NCBI GenBank assembly: GCA_021736785.1 | Contig: JAIPFF010000058.1 | Location: forward strand, 1-33,318 | DNA length: 33,318 nucleotides | Source of the DNA: Thiohalocapsa sp. | GTDB taxonomy: Bacteria > Pseudomonadota > Gammaproteobacteria > Chromatiales > Chromatiaceae | Direction of reading: 5' to 3' | In this document: in pieces, positions 23,637 to 33,142 of the stretch | How positions within the stretch are numbered: the stretch's first letter is position 1 | Layout of the letters: every line of letters begins with the position of its first letter | The notes under the pieces: model-generated | The model's database searches: none | What the model was told of the DNA's origin: nothing | What the model saw: only the letters and a program-made list of their open reading frames with translations | Program-made: the position numbers and the translations under genes

Positions 23637-23997
23637 AGCGTTTCAGTACATGCGTCGCGACTCATACATTTTCGGGCGGCATAACCGCTATTAATGAGCC
23701 AAGCGCGAACGCCAAAATCCCGTAGGCTCTTGACTGTTAATTATTTTTCTTGAGCTTTCGCCATTCCGTCGCCCATGCGCCTTCGGCGACGCCCCCCACG
23801 CGCGACCGCAGCGCGGAATCTCTCGAGGTCGATGCCCCCATCGGACGCGGCTGCGCCCGCGAGCGTCGCCACTTGCCGGGTGGCCGTCGAGCAAACCCGG
23901 ATCCGATCGAAGCCGATAAGCGACCCCGGCCCGCCTCCGCACTCGACCCGCGCCGAAGGTTTCGGCGCGGCCCGGGATCGACCTGCTTGCCCCGGGC
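23637..23997. other. Gene-free interval upstream of aprM
   Basis: No convincing gene. It holds an AT-rich patch around 23690-23750 and a perfect 10-pair hairpin (arms 23948-23957 and 23961-23970, loop GGT) that lies just past the stop of the 84-aa gene and may be its terminator. Confidence 0.5.
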
Positions 23998-24252
23998 TCA
24001 GTCGGCAAACGGATCGTCGGACAGCAGACCGGTAATCAGCGGAGCGTAAGTCAGTACTGCACCCTGCAAGACGCCGAGACTCTCGAACGCCTCCGAGAGC
24101 CGCGCCAGCAGCGCATCGTCATGCGGCTTCTCCGCGAGCTCGCGCAAAACGGCAGCCAGTGGCGCAAGCTTCTCGGAAGCAACGTATTGCTCCAGCATCA
24201 AGAGCGATTCCTCGATTTGCGCCGCGTCGATACGGTGATCAGTTTCGGTCAT
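23998..24252 (-). CDS. Small helical hypothetical protein upstream of the apr operon (84 aa)
   Basis: An 84-residue acidic, helical protein: AAQIEESLLMLEQYVASEKL, then LAAVLRELAEKPHDDALLAR and LGVLQGAVLTYAPLITGLL, ending DDPFAD. It is loosely similar in pattern to DUF1641-type helical proteins near redox complexes, but I do not assign it. ATG 24252 has no strong RBS. It precedes aprM on the same strand by over 500 bases, so it is probably separately transcribed, with a strong hairpin after its stop. Confidence 0.7.
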   Translation of the reverse strand: MTETDHRIDAAQIEESLLMLEQYVASEKLAPLAAVLRELAEKPHDDALLARLSEAFESLGVLQGAVLTYAPLITGLLSDDPFAD

Positions 24253-24393
24253 TTTCGAGTGTGCACTCGCTCACTTTGCTTACAACACCTTGCATTGCCG
24301 CTACGCGCCGCATCATCGGACTTCGCTTCTCGAAGCATTTTCGCCAGCTTGCCGCTGCCCGGGAGTAACCATCGAAGCCAAGCGGCGACGGCG

Positions 24394-25281
24394 TCACTGG
24401 TATAGGACACCGTCCCGGCGCCCCATCGCGTAGGGCGTCTCTCCCGCCGCCAGCCGAAGCCGGGCTTCGACCCGGATCTTATCCATGACATCGTTATCGG
24501 CGATTTCCGGATAAAGCGGATAGAAGCGCGCCACGTCCAGCGCGTTCGCCTTGGCCGCCAATTCCATTCGACGCCGCTCCTCCCGACCGACTCCGTGCAG
24601 CATCAACAAACGGGGGGCTTGGCGTTGCAGATAGCGTTGACAGAGGTCCCGGTGCTCGTCGCTTTCCCAATCCTCGCGTATCAGGAATGGCGGAAAATCC
24701 TCGCTCTCGCTGTACCTGCGCGTGAACCATCTTGCCCTGGGCTTGGAGCCGGCGCGTTCGGCCACGCATCGTTCGAATCGGTAGTTCACCGGCCCATAGC
24801 ATCTACTGCGCTCGGCCTCACTCGTTTCGATGGGCATTACGGCGGCCGGCAGCGCGGTCCAATCGGTAAGTTTCGGAAACGACGACATCTGCGACGCATC
24901 GACGCAAGAAAAAATCAAAGCGAGTGGCGAGTCGTCTTTCGGGTCGAGGAGCCAGTATTCATAGCGATCCGCGGCCTCGAACGGCAGCCGGGCGCCCAGC
25001 AAAAATCTCGCCAATTCGAGGATGCGCTGATCGACCTGGCCATCGTCGTTGGCGGGGTTTTCGAGCACCCGTTGGAGATCGCAATGCCTGATGTGCGCCG
25101 CCCTGGTGAAGCGGCCCTGCTGCCGATGGGTGCTCGCATTGCCGCCGCGGCCGTTTGCATAGATAAACTGAAACTCCCATAAATCCCCATCCATCGAGAG
25201 CGCCCGCGCATCATCGGATTCGGCGATCTGCACTTGAGCCGAGTACGGCTGCAAGACACGTTGAGAGTGGGCTTGGATCAT
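24394..25281 (-). CDS. Hypothetical soluble protein (295 aa)
   Basis: A 295-residue protein read from ATG 25281; the frame is open further upstream, but that part is Arg/Pro-rich and looks like shadow. No membrane helix or signal peptide is visible. Notable segments are MDGDLWEFQFIYANGRGGNA, YEYWLLDPKDDSPLALIFSC, CYGPVNYRFERCVAERAG and LAAGETPYAMGRRDGVLYQ at the C-terminus. Balanced composition and the length of the frame support a real gene. I do not recognise a family. It stands alone between the small helical gene and a 717-base gap. Confidence 0.75.
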   Translation of the reverse strand: MIQAHSQRVLQPYSAQVQIAESDDARALSMDGDLWEFQFIYANGRGGNASTHRQQGRFTRAAHIRHCDLQRVLENPANDDGQVDQRILELARFLLGARLPFEAADRYEYWLLDPKDDSPLALIFSCVDASQMSSFPKLTDWTALPAAVMPIETSEAERSRCYGPVNYRFERCVAERAGSKPRARWFTRRYSESEDFPPFLIREDWESDEHRDLCQRYLQRQAPRLLMLHGVGREERRRMELAAKANALDVARFYPLYPEIADNDVMDKIRVEARLRLAAGETPYAMGRRDGVLYQ

Positions 25282-25998
25282 GGTCCAGGGATCGCAGTGG
25301 CAGAGACGCGGCGGAAAGGGAGATGCCGCGCGCGGCAAGCGCCGCACCCGATGGCGGGCGCACGGCGCGCGGTCACCGACCAATCACCTTAAGCGATGGT
25401 GCGGATTTTGTTACCGTACAGATAATGTGACTATGTTGCCCGGCCGCGGGCCGACACATCCGACGGACAGGAAATCCACGCGCCGCTGACGCGAGTTTCC
25501 GATGGCGTCCCGACCCGGGGCTAGCGACGGCCCGGGGGCCGGTCAAGTCTTCGCTGCAAGGCCGCCGGACCCGGCACGCCGTAAAGAAGCGATCGTCGGC
25601 GAGCGACGATCAAGGCGATTGCACGGAGCGGCGCACGGGGCGGGCGACGCCGCAGACGGCGCCCTGTCGCGATGAAGGCGTCGTTTGCAGCGCCAGGGCG
25701 AAACGGTTTCGATGCGAACGCCTGCAGAGGCGGTGCGCCATGATAATGACGCAGGTACAGCTCGCGGGTAGGCTGCGGAGACCCCTATAACAGGTCGCTT
25801 GTGCCATCCCGTCGTGCTGGTCCGGTGGCGGATGACGACCGCAGTCGGCACAGGCGCGGGTCCGGAGTGCTTTCGCGGGCACCCGACGCGGCCACCCCGG
25901 CAGGAGCCGACGCCCCGGTAGCGGAACAGACGACAATGTTGCACTGACTCGACCGGGACTTGCCGCATCGCCCGGTCCCATCGGATGCCCTACCCCGC
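25282..25998. other. Gene-free interval before the antiporter gene
   Basis: About 717 bases with no convincing gene on either strand. A sigma-70-like plus-strand sequence lies at about 25410-25440 (TTGTTA, 18-base gap, TATGTT) within an AT-rich island, followed by GC-rich sequence able to form many stems. An unannotated small RNA or a long leader is possible, but not shown. Confidence 0.4.
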
Positions 25999-27792
25999 AT
26001 GGACCCGAAATCCTTCCTTCACTCCGCCGTGCTGTTGCTGGTCGCCGCCGCCTTCGCGGTCGCCCTGTTCCGGCGCTTCGGCCTCGGCTCGATCCTCGGG
26101 CTGCTGGTCGCCGGTGTCCTCATCGGACCGCATACGCCGGGCCCGTCGGTGACGAGCAATGTGGATGACCTGCGCCATTTCACCGAGTTGGGCGTTGTCC
26201 TGCTGCTGTTCGTCATCGGTCTCGAGATGCACCCGCGGAGGCTCTGGGAGATGCGCCGGACGCTGTTCGGGCTCGGCTCCCTGCAGATCCTGATCACCGG
26301 CGTCCTGCTGACGCTCTACTTCCGCTGGTTCGTACCCGACTGGCCCGTTGCCGTCCTGTTCGGGCTGAGCATGGCCCTGTCGTCGACGGCGTTGGTTATG
26401 CAAAGCCTCTATGAGAAGGGCGAAATCGTTACTCGGCACGGCCAGACCGCGTTCGCCATCCTGCTGATGCAGGATCTGGCCGTCGTGCCCATGATCGCGC
26501 TGCTGCCCATCATCGCCGACAGCGGGCCACTGCCGTCGGACCTGCCGCTGCGGGAGCAATTGACCACCGTCGGCGTCACGCTGTTCTGTGTCCTGGCCGG
26601 CGGGCGCTGGGTGGTGCCGAAGGCCTTGGATCTACTGGCACGCCAGTACAATCGCGAGGCATTTTTCCTGGTCGTGATGGCCGCGGTGCTGCTCGCCGCC
26701 TGGGCCATGGAGACTGCCGGCATGTCGATGGCGCTCGGCGCGTTCCTGATGGGCATGATGCTGTCCGGATCGCGCTACAGCGTGCAGATTCAGGCCAGTG
26801 TCGAGCCTCACAAGGGGCTGTTGATGAGCCTGTTCTTCGTGGCCGTCGGCATGTCCGTGGATGTGGGCATCCTGGCCGCGCAGCCCTTCATCTTCGCGCT
26901 GCATGTGCTGGCGCTGCTGCTGATCAAGCTCGGCGTGGTCTACGCGCTTTGCCGGCTGTTCGACAGCGACAAGCGCACCTCCGTTCGCGTGGCGTTTATG
27001 CTGGCGCAGGCGGGCGAATTCGGCTTCGTGCTGTTCGGAGCCGCGAAGGCACTCCAGGTGGTCGACGACGGCGTCTTCGCGATGGCCGTCGCGGTGATCT
27101 CGCTGAGCATGCTGCTGGCGCCGCTGATGGCTCGCCTCGGAGCCCATGCCGCGACACGCAAGACGGATCCGCAAGACGGGGTGCACGACGTTTTTCAATA
27201 CAGGCCCGACGCCGGCGACAGCGGCGACGAAGCGCCCCGCGTCGTGATCGCCGGTTACGGACGGGTCGGGCACACCATCGGCGCCGTGCTGTCGAGCCAC
27301 GGCATTGCCTACGTTGCATTCGAATCCGATCCGGTACTGGTGGCCCGATGGCGCAACGACGGTTACCCGGTCTTCTACGGCGACATCTGCGATCCGCACC
27401 TGATCGACGCGGCGCGGGTGGAGCGCGCGCAACTCGTGGTGCTGACAATCGACGATCAACGCGCCGCGATTACCGCGACGCAGCTGATCCGCGCCCGCTC
27501 GCCGGACATCGCCATTGTCGCCCGCGCCCGCGACCTGGCCACCTGCGACGCACTGTTCCGCGCCGGCGCAAGCAAAGCGTTTCCGGAGGCGGTCGAGGCC
27601 AGCCTGAGGCTCGCGGCGGAAACATTGGAAGGCCTGGGCATCCCGCAAACCGAGGCCGAGCACGTCGTCAGCGATGCCCGCGGCGCCGACTACGCCATGG
27701 TGCGCTCGCAGTTCGAGTTGGTTCACGGTGCCGGCAACGAGTCCGGCGCCGGCAATCGCACCGACCGCTCCGACGGCCAGCCTTCGCGCTGA
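25999..27792 (+). CDS. CPA2 (Kef-type) cation:proton antiporter with TrkA-N domain
   Basis: A 597-residue protein. The N-terminal ~380 residues form a Na+/H+ exchanger membrane domain of about 12 helices, with AVLLLVAAAFAVALFRRFGL, the GLLVAGVLIGPHTPGP motif, LGVVLLLFVIGLEMHPRRLW, the SMALSSTALVMQSL region and the QDLAVVPMIALLPI ion-binding segment (~157-170). From about residue 412 a RCK/TrkA-N nucleotide-binding domain follows (VVIAGYGRVGHTIGAVLSSH). This layout is that of KefB/KefC-type potassium efflux or related antiporters. There is no accessory KefF/KefG gene. ATG 25999 starts right at the first helix; an upstream ATG at 25960 is less likely. Confidence 0.92.
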   Translation: MDPKSFLHSAVLLLVAAAFAVALFRRFGLGSILGLLVAGVLIGPHTPGPSVTSNVDDLRHFTELGVVLLLFVIGLEMHPRRLWEMRRTLFGLGSLQILITGVLLTLYFRWFVPDWPVAVLFGLSMALSSTALVMQSLYEKGEIVTRHGQTAFAILLMQDLAVVPMIALLPIIADSGPLPSDLPLREQLTTVGVTLFCVLAGGRWVVPKALDLLARQYNREAFFLVVMAAVLLAAWAMETAGMSMALGAFLMGMMLSGSRYSVQIQASVEPHKGLLMSLFFVAVGMSVDVGILAAQPFIFALHVLALLLIKLGVVYALCRLFDSDKRTSVRVAFMLAQAGEFGFVLFGAAKALQVVDDGVFAMAVAVISLSMLLAPLMARLGAHAATRKTDPQDGVHDVFQYRPDAGDSGDEAPRVVIAGYGRVGHTIGAVLSSHGIAYVAFESDPVLVARWRNDGYPVFYGDICDPHLIDAARVERAQLVVLTIDDQRAAITATQLIRARSPDIAIVARARDLATCDALFRAGASKAFPEAVEASLRLAAETLEGLGIPQTEAEHVVSDARGADYAMVRSQFELVHGAGNESGAGNRTDRSDGQPSR

Positions 27793-27918
27793 ATCGCAAT
27801 GCCGCGTCTGCGCCCGCGTAGAACAGCCGGCGCGCCCGATGTCCGGATCGACCAGGCGGATCCCGCCGCAGCAACGCCGTCGCTTCGCGTTGATCGGGGA
27901 GCGGCGAGCGAAGCGGGC

Positions 27919-28242
27919 TCAGGCGTCGGGGATGTCGATCACCGCGTGCAGCGCGGCGGTGTCTTTGTAGCGCTGCTGCTGCTCCGGCGTGGCTTCCTGC
28001 TGGTACTCGGCTTTCCACTGCGCATAGGGCATGCCGTAGACGGCCTCGCGGGCGTCGCCGTCGGTCATCTGCACGCCGCGCTCGCGCGCGGCGGCCAGGT
28101 ACCATTTGGACAGGCAGTTGCGGCAGAAGCCGGCCAGGTTCATCAGGTCGATGTTCTGCACGTCGGTGCGGTTTTGAAGGTGCGCCACAAGACCACGGAA
28201 GGCGGCGGCCTCGATTTCCGTGCGGGTTTTGTCGTCGATCAT
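27919..28242 (-). CDS. DUF1244 family protein
   Basis: A 107-residue soluble protein with the DUF1244 signature: IEAAAFRGLVAHLQNRTDVQ, NLAGFCRNCLSKWYLAAARE (Cys40 and Cys43 as a CxxC pair), and REAVYGMPYAQWKAEYQ near the end. Length and motif order match the family, whose function is unknown although it is widespread in proteobacteria. ATG 28242 matches the usual family N-terminus; an in-frame ATG at 28284 would add fourteen residues of poor quality. It is the last gene of the minus-strand glyA-nrdR-ribD group but separated by 173 bases. Confidence 0.9.
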   Translation of the reverse strand: MIDDKTRTEIEAAAFRGLVAHLQNRTDVQNIDLMNLAGFCRNCLSKWYLAAARERGVQMTDGDAREAVYGMPYAQWKAEYQQEATPEQQQRYKDTAALHAVIDIPDA

Positions 28243-28366
28243 GGGATTCGGCGGCGGTCGGTTGTCACTGTAGCGCAGAGACATTTGGGCACCCGCCGGC
28301 GATGCAACATGCACCGGCTGCCGTCGCGCCGACCCGCACCGTACATCGCCGGCGGCAGCGGCATAG

Positions 28367-28403
28367 AGCGCCGGACAAGCTCGGGGCCCGCCCGGCGCTT
28401 GTC
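28367..28403 (-). terminator. Two mutually exclusive hairpins after ribD
   Basis: AGCGCCGG (28367-28374) can pair with CCGGCGCT (28392-28399), or GACAAGC (28374-28380) with GCTTGTC (28397-28403). Both cannot form fully at the same time. The site is 13-49 bases past the ribD stop, so termination or mRNA end protection is likely. Confidence 0.4.
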
Positions 28404-28415
28404 GCCGATTCAACT

Positions 28416-29573
28416 TCAGGTCTCGCAGAGACTGTTGCGGGGCTCCGCATCGACCGCCGGGTGGAGCGTGATGCGCAGGTCGGGGCCAACGCGACGGACA
28501 TCGGCGATGCGCAGGGCGATGCGCTGGGCCATGGCCTCGATGCCGGGCAAACGGAACAGGCCGCGGGCGGCATCGCCCATCAGGTGCGGCGCCTGGTAGA
28601 TCAGCAACTCGTCGACTAATCCGGCCTGCATCGCGGCACCGGCCAGTGTCGGCCCTGCCTCGATCAGCACCTCGTTGATCTCGCGCTCCGCCAGATAGCA
28701 CAGCAGCACGTGCAGATCGACGCGGCCCTGCTCGTCGGCCGGGAAGACCTGCACCTCGGCGCCGGCGGAGTTGGCGCGGGCGATAGCGCGCGGGCTGTTT
28801 TCGCACGTGGCGATCAGCGTCGCGCCGGGCAGGCTCAGCATGCCGGCGTCCAGCGGCATGCGCAGCCGGCTGTCGACGACGACCCGCAGCGGCTGGCGCG
28901 GCGGCTCCTCCGGCCACAGGGCCGGGAATTCATCGCGGCCGAGCCGAACATTCATGGAGGGATTGTCGGCCAGCACGGTGCCGATGCCGGTCACGACCGC
29001 GGAGGAGCGTGCCCGCAACCGATGGACATCACGCCGGGCGTCGTCGGAGGTAATCCATTTGCTCTCGCCGCTGGCCATGGCCGTGCGCCCGTCCAGGCTT
29101 GCGGCCAGTTTGCAGCGCACGTAGGGTAGCCCGCCGCGCATGCGCTTCTCGAAGCCGGGATTCAGTGCCCTCGCCGTCTGCTCCAGCACGCCGGTGCGCA
29201 CCTCGACGCCGGCCGCCGCCATGCGGCTGAGACCACGGCCCCGCACCAACGGGTTCGGATCCTCCATGCCGACGACGACGCGGGCAACGCCCGCCTCCAG
29301 CAGCGCATCGGTGCAGGGCGGTGTACGACCGTGATGGCAGCAGGGCTCGAGCGTGACATAGGCGGTGGCGCCGCGGGCCAGCTCGCCGGCGGCATCGATG
29401 GCGTTGCGCTCGGCATGGGGCTCGCCGGCGCGGCGATGAAAGCCTTCGCCGACGATCCGGCCATCGCGCACCAGCACGCAGCCGACGCGGGGATTCGGGT
29501 CGGTGGTATAGAGGCCGTGCCGGGCAAGCCGGATGGCGCGCGCCATCAAGCGCAGATCGTCATCCGGCGTCAC
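28416..29573 (-). CDS. ribD: Bifunctional riboflavin deaminase/reductase RibD
   Basis: A 385-residue protein with both RibD domains. The N-terminal zinc deaminase has HAERNAI (His53, Glu55) and [11 protein letters not shown] (77-87). The C-terminal reductase starts at about residue 150 with [20 protein letters not shown], and includes [20 protein letters not shown] and [20 protein letters not shown]. It carries out the second and third steps of riboflavin synthesis in the cytoplasm. Its ATG overlaps the nrdR stop by four bases, the common nrdR-ribD arrangement of gammaproteobacteria. No other rib genes are inside the window, and no FMN riboswitch is seen. Confidence 0.96.
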   Translation of the reverse strand: MTPDDDLRLMARAIRLARHGLYTTDPNPRVGCVLVRDGRIVGEGFHRRAGEPHAERNAIDAAGELARGATAYVTLEPCCHHGRTPPCTDALLEAGVARVVVGMEDPNPLVRGRGLSRMAAAGVEVRTGVLEQTARALNPGFEKRMRGGLPYVRCKLAASLDGRTAMASGESKWITSDDARRDVHRLRARSSAVVTGIGTVLADNPSMNVRLGRDEFPALWPEEPPRQPLRVVVDSRLRMPLDAGMLSLPGATLIATCENSPRAIARANSAGAEVQVFPADEQGRVDLHVLLCYLAEREINEVLIEAGPTLAGAAMQAGLVDELLIYQAPHLMGDAARGLFRLPGIEAMAQRIALRIADVRRVGPDLRITLHPAVDAEPRNSLCET

Positions 29574-30082
29574 GGCTTCTTTTCCAGCTCCGCGAGCAAG
29601 TCGAGCTGGGCGCGCTTCTCCTCGGGCGTGGGTCGGCGCTCCAGGAGCTCGATCTCCTCGCGGAAGGCGGCGACGTCCTCGAACTTCCGGTAAACCGATG
29701 CAAAGCGCACATAGGCCACTTGATCGAGCTCGCGCAGCTCGTCCATGACCAGCTCGCCGACACGCCGCGACGTGACCTCTCCTTCGCCGCTACCGAGCAG
29801 ATGGCGGTTGATGTGGGAGACGGCGGCTTCGATCTGCTCGGTGCTGATGGGGCGCTTCTCGGCAGCGCGCATGATGCCCGAGCGCAGCTTGCGCCCGTCG
29901 AAGGGCACGCGGCTGCCGTCGCGCTTCACCACTCTCGGCAGGTTCAGCTCGGCGGTCTCGTAGGTGGTGAACCGCTCGCTGCAAACGACGCAACGGCGCC
30001 GGCGCCGCACCTGATCGCCGTCGCCGGACAGGCGCGAATCGACGACCTTGGTGTCTTGGGCACCGCAAAAGGGACAACGCAT
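29570..30082 (-). CDS. nrdR: Transcriptional repressor NrdR
   Basis: A 170-residue NrdR. The zinc ribbon is formed by C3-X2-C6 and C31-X2-C34 ([16 protein letters not shown]), followed by the ATP-cone domain ([20 protein letters not shown]) and the conserved [16 protein letters not shown] helix. NrdR senses ATP/dATP and represses ribonucleotide reductase genes by binding NrdR boxes; no nrd genes are in this window. It lies 39 bases downstream of glyA and overlaps ribD by four bases. The protein is slightly longer at the C-terminus than the usual ~150 residues. Confidence 0.97.
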   Translation of the reverse strand: MRCPFCGAQDTKVVDSRLSGDGDQVRRRRRCVVCSERFTTYETAELNLPRVVKRDGSRVPFDGRKLRSGIMRAAEKRPISTEQIEAAVSHINRHLLGSGEGEVTSRRVGELVMDELRELDQVAYVRFASVYRKFEDVAAFREEIELLERRPTPEEKRAQLDLLAELEKKP

Positions 30083-30121
30083 ATATCGGCCCCGCAGCGT
30101 TACATCGCCGCCGCTGCGCCG

Positions 30122-31387
30122 TCAGCCCGCGGGTGCGCGGTAGACGGGAAAGCGGGCGCACAGATCCAGCACCTTGCCGCGCACGGCCTCGATGGTCTCG
30201 GCCGCACCGCGGGCATCGATGACGTCGCACATCCAGCCGGCCAGGTTCCGCGATTCGTCGAGACCGAATCCCCGCGTCGTGATGGCCGGCGTGCCGACCC
30301 GGATGCCGCTGGTGACGAACGGCGATTGCGGATCGTTCGGCACCGCGTTCTTATTGACCGTGATGTTGGATGCGCCGAGCCAGGCATCGACGTCCTTGCC
30401 GGTCAGCCCCTGCTCGATGAAGCTGACCAGGAACAAGTGATCATCCGTGCCGCCGGAGACCACATCGTAACCGCGCGACAGGAACACCTCGGCCATGGCC
30501 TGCGCATTGAGCACGACCTGGCGCTGGTAGTCCTTGAACTCGGGCTCCATGGCCTCCTTGAAGGCGACCGCCTTGGCGGCGATCACATGCATCAGCGGAC
30601 CGCCCTGCGTCCCGGGGAACACCTGAGAATTGAATTTCTTCTCGAGCTCGGGATTCGACTTGGCCAGGATCAGGCCGCCGCGCGGGCCGCGCAGCGTCTT
30701 GTGCGTGGTGGTGGTGGTCGCGTCGGCGATCTGCACCGGGCTCGGATAGACGCCCGCGGCGACCAGTCCGGCAATGTGCGCCATATCCACCAGCAGGTAG
30801 GCGCCGACCTCGTCGGCGATATCGCGAAAGCGCTGCCAGTCGACCACGCGGGAATAGGCAGAGAAGCCGGCGATGATCATCTTGGGCCGGTGCTCGCGGG
30901 CCAGGGACTCGACCTGCGCGTAATCGATTTCGCCGGTGGCCGGGTCGAGCCCGTACTGCACCGCGTTGTAGCTCTTGCCGGAGAAATTCGGCTTGGCGCC
31001 GTGGGTCAGGTGTCCGCCGTGGGCGAGGCTCATGCCGAGCACCGTATCGCCCGGCTGGCACAGGGCCATGAAGACGGCGGCGTTGGCCTGGGAGCCCGAA
31101 TGGGGCTGGACGTTGGCGTAATCGGCGCCGAACAGGGCTTTGGCTCGGTCGATGGCCAATTGCTCGGCCACGTCGACATACTCGCAGCCGCCGTAGTAGC
31201 GCTTGCCCGGATAGCCTTCCGCGTACTTGTTCGTGAGCACTGTCCCCTGCGCCTGCATGACCCGGGGGCTGGCGTAGTTCTCGGACGCAATGAGCTCGAC
31301 GTGCTCTTCCTGGCGGGTTTCTTCGTCGCGGATTGCCCGCGCCAGTTCGTCGTCGTAGCCCTCGATTTTCATGTCGCTGTGAAACAT
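30122..31387 (-). CDS. glyA: Serine hydroxymethyltransferase
   Basis: A 421-residue PLP enzyme. Signatures include [76 protein letters not shown] and the PLP-lysine region [14 protein letters not shown]. It converts serine and tetrahydrofolate to glycine and methylene-tetrahydrofolate. The frame stays open for 120 codons upstream of the ATG at 31387, but that part includes a low-complexity repeat and is not family sequence. The order glyA-nrdR-ribD is the standard gammaproteobacterial arrangement. Confidence 0.97.
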   Translation of the reverse strand: MFHSDMKIEGYDDELARAIRDEETRQEEHVELIASENYASPRVMQAQGTVLTNKYAEGYPGKRYYGGCEYVDVAEQLAIDRAKALFGADYANVQPHSGSQANAAVFMALCQPGDTVLGMSLAHGGHLTHGAKPNFSGKSYNAVQYGLDPATGEIDYAQVESLAREHRPKMIIAGFSAYSRVVDWQRFRDIADEVGAYLLVDMAHIAGLVAAGVYPSPVQIADATTTTTHKTLRGPRGGLILAKSNPELEKKFNSQVFPGTQGGPLMHVIAAKAVAFKEAMEPEFKDYQRQVVLNAQAMAEVFLSRGYDVVSGGTDDHLFLVSFIEQGLTGKDVDAWLGASNITVNKNAVPNDPQSPFVTSGIRVGTPAITTRGFGLDESRNLAGWMCDVIDARGAAETIEAVRGKVLDLCARFPVYRAPAG

Positions 31388-31493
31388 GGCAACCCCCGAT
31401 GATTCGCAAAGCCGGCTAGTGTAACGCGATCCGCGCAGGATATCCCCAACGATCACCGCCGCCGGCGAGTCGGCGGCCCTGGTCCGAGGCCTG

Positions 31494-31549
31494 ATCCGGG
31501 CACAGACCCGGGCACAGACCCGGGCACAGATCCGGGCGCAGATCCGGGA
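31494..31549. repeat. 12-base tandem repeat, about 4.5 copies
   Basis: Units read ATCCGGGCACAG, ACCCGGGCACAG twice, ATCCGGGCGCAG and a partial ATCCGGGA. The repeat is ~110 bases upstream of glyA. It also produces a CAR(I/V)-type peptide repeat in the open minus frame, which I regard as non-coding. Confidence 0.85.
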
Positions 31550-31841
31550 TCGTCCGGTGCCGCCGCGGACCGCCCCGCCGGCGGTGTCGGTCGCCGCGGT
31601 GCGAGCGAACGCCCGCGCCCGATACCTTACGCTGGAGACAGCGCGGATCCGCACCGGTTTCGCGTCCTTGCCGGGCGAGCGCCCGGTCGCGGTGCGCCGA
31701 CACCACCGATCCTCTGCGACGGCACCGCCGAGGACAAGCGCCCTCGGCAGCAATCCGGGCCGGACCGATCCGGACGCGGCGATGACGAATATGACGGTAA
31801 GCCGTCCGGATCCTTGGCCGGGCCCTTGCGGACGCTTCCGG

Positions 31842-31871
31842 GATCAGATCGAAAATGATCAGATCGAAAAT
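31842..31871. repeat. Perfect 15-base tandem duplication
   Basis: GATCAGATCGAAAAT occurs twice, back to back, at 31842-31856 and 31857-31871. A two-copy site like this may be a slippage product or a double binding site. Confidence 0.85.
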
Positions 31872-32105
31872 CCCTTCAAATACCAAGTTTTTTTCGTCGC
31901 CTGCACTTCGCCGGCGTCGAAAAGGGAGTCGGAAGCGGACTGCGCCGTCGAAGCGAAAACTTCACCGGCAGGGCATGAGGTCGGCGTAACGGTCGACGAT
32001 ATCCCGGGCGCGGGAGCAGCGCGTCGGGGCCGAGGCGCGTCCCGAATCGAGGCGCCGGGCCTATCGCCATCGGGGCAAGGCCGGCTCGGGATCCACGCCG
32101 TATGG

Positions 32106-32196
<91 letters not shown>

Positions 32197-32473
32197 GGAC
32201 GAGCGACGAGGCCTCGGGTATTGAAGCGCGACACCCGGACCCCAATCGGACGCCTAGGGTACCGCAACGCGGGCGGTTCGACGAGGGGCCGTGCAAGGGC
32301 TGGTCGAGGGGTTGATCGCGACAGCCACTGCGCTATCCTTGGCCGGTCTATCAACCTCGGCGGTTTGTCGGCGACAGCCGTCGGTTTTATTTCAGCCTTT
32401 ATCGAACTGGCCGGCCCCTGACGGGTCCGAACAGGCAAACGTTACAGTAGATCAATCGGAGATTGCGACTGAC

Positions 32474-33142
32474 ATGGCAAACGAGTATTCGATTAGCCGG
32501 AGTACCGAGAATGTTCTGGCGACCAATAAGGTTCTGAAGAACACCTATATGCTGCTGGCCGCGACCCTGGGCTTCAGCGCCGTGACGGCAATGCTGTCCA
32601 TGGCACTGGCCATGCCGTCCTGGGTCTATCTGGTCTCGGTCATCGGTGCGATGCTGCTCGGCATGTTCGTACTGCCGAAAGCGGCTCAATCCGCCAGCGG
32701 CATCGGCGTGATCTTCCTGATCACCGGCATGCTGGGCTTCGGGCTCGGCTCGATCCTGTCGATGTATATGGCACTGCCGAACGGCCCGAGCATCATCGCC
32801 ACCGCCTTCGGCGGCACCGCGGTGATCTTCCTGGGCCTGTCCGGCTACGCGCTGACCAGCAAGACCGACTTCAGCTTCATGGGCGGCTTCCTGTTCGCCG
32901 GCATGATGGTGGTCCTGATCGCCATCGTCGCGAACCTGTTCTTGAACATGCCTGCCCTGTCGCTGGCTGTCTCCGGCGCCATCATCCTGCTGATGAGCGG
33001 CTTCATCTTGTTCGATACCAGCCGGATCAAGAGCGGCGCGGAAACCAACTACATCATGGCCACCTACGGGATCTACCTGGCCATCTTCAACATCTTCATC
33101 AGCCTGTTGCAGATTCTCGGGATCATGGGCGGCGACGACTGA
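32474..33142 (+). CDS. yccA: YccA/Bax inhibitor-1 family membrane protein
   Basis: A 222-residue protein with seven hydrophobic helices, from LLAATLGFSAVTAMLSMALA to AIFNIFISLLQILGIMGGDD, and the family C-terminus. Members modulate FtsH protease in E. coli (YccA). ATG 32474 opens the conserved MANEYSISRS-type N-terminus; the frame is open upstream but not conserved. The gene runs into a GC-rich hairpin. An inverted, damaged copy of its 3' end follows to the window end and is treated as an artefact. Confidence 0.92.
   Translation: MANEYSISRSTENVLATNKVLKNTYMLLAATLGFSAVTAMLSMALAMPSWVYLVSVIGAMLLGMFVLPKAAQSASGIGVIFLITGMLGFGLGSILSMYMALPNGPSIIATAFGGTAVIFLGLSGYALTSKTDFSFMGGFLFAGMMVVLIAIVANLFLNMPALSLAVSGAIILLMSGFILFDTSRIKSGAETNYIMATYGIYLAIFNIFISLLQILGIMGGDD

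Larger units (their letters stand above)
31388..32105. other. Gene-free interval upstream of glyA
   Basis: About 718 bases between glyA and the tRNA gene with no supported gene. It holds a 12-base tandem repeat (31494-31549) and a 15-base tandem duplication (31842-31871), described separately. The glyA promoter must be here. Confidence 0.5.

Noticed and set aside
29720-31402. 560-codon plus-strand open frame opposite nrdR and glyA
   Set aside because: It is the antisense shadow of two certain genes (nrdR, glyA); composition is His/Gly/Ala-rich without any family motif.
31494-31549. Possible CRISPR array
   Set aside because: Units are 12 bases and contiguous without spacers, and no cas genes are present.
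31388-31753. N-terminal extension of glyA in the open frame
   Set aside because: It encodes low-complexity and repeat-derived sequence; the family N-terminus starts at the ATG at 31387.
31416-31886. Minus-strand frame upstream of glyA with CPGL-type peptide repeats
   Set aside because: The repeats come from the 12-base DNA tandem; the rest is Arg-rich as expected for non-coding high-GC DNA.
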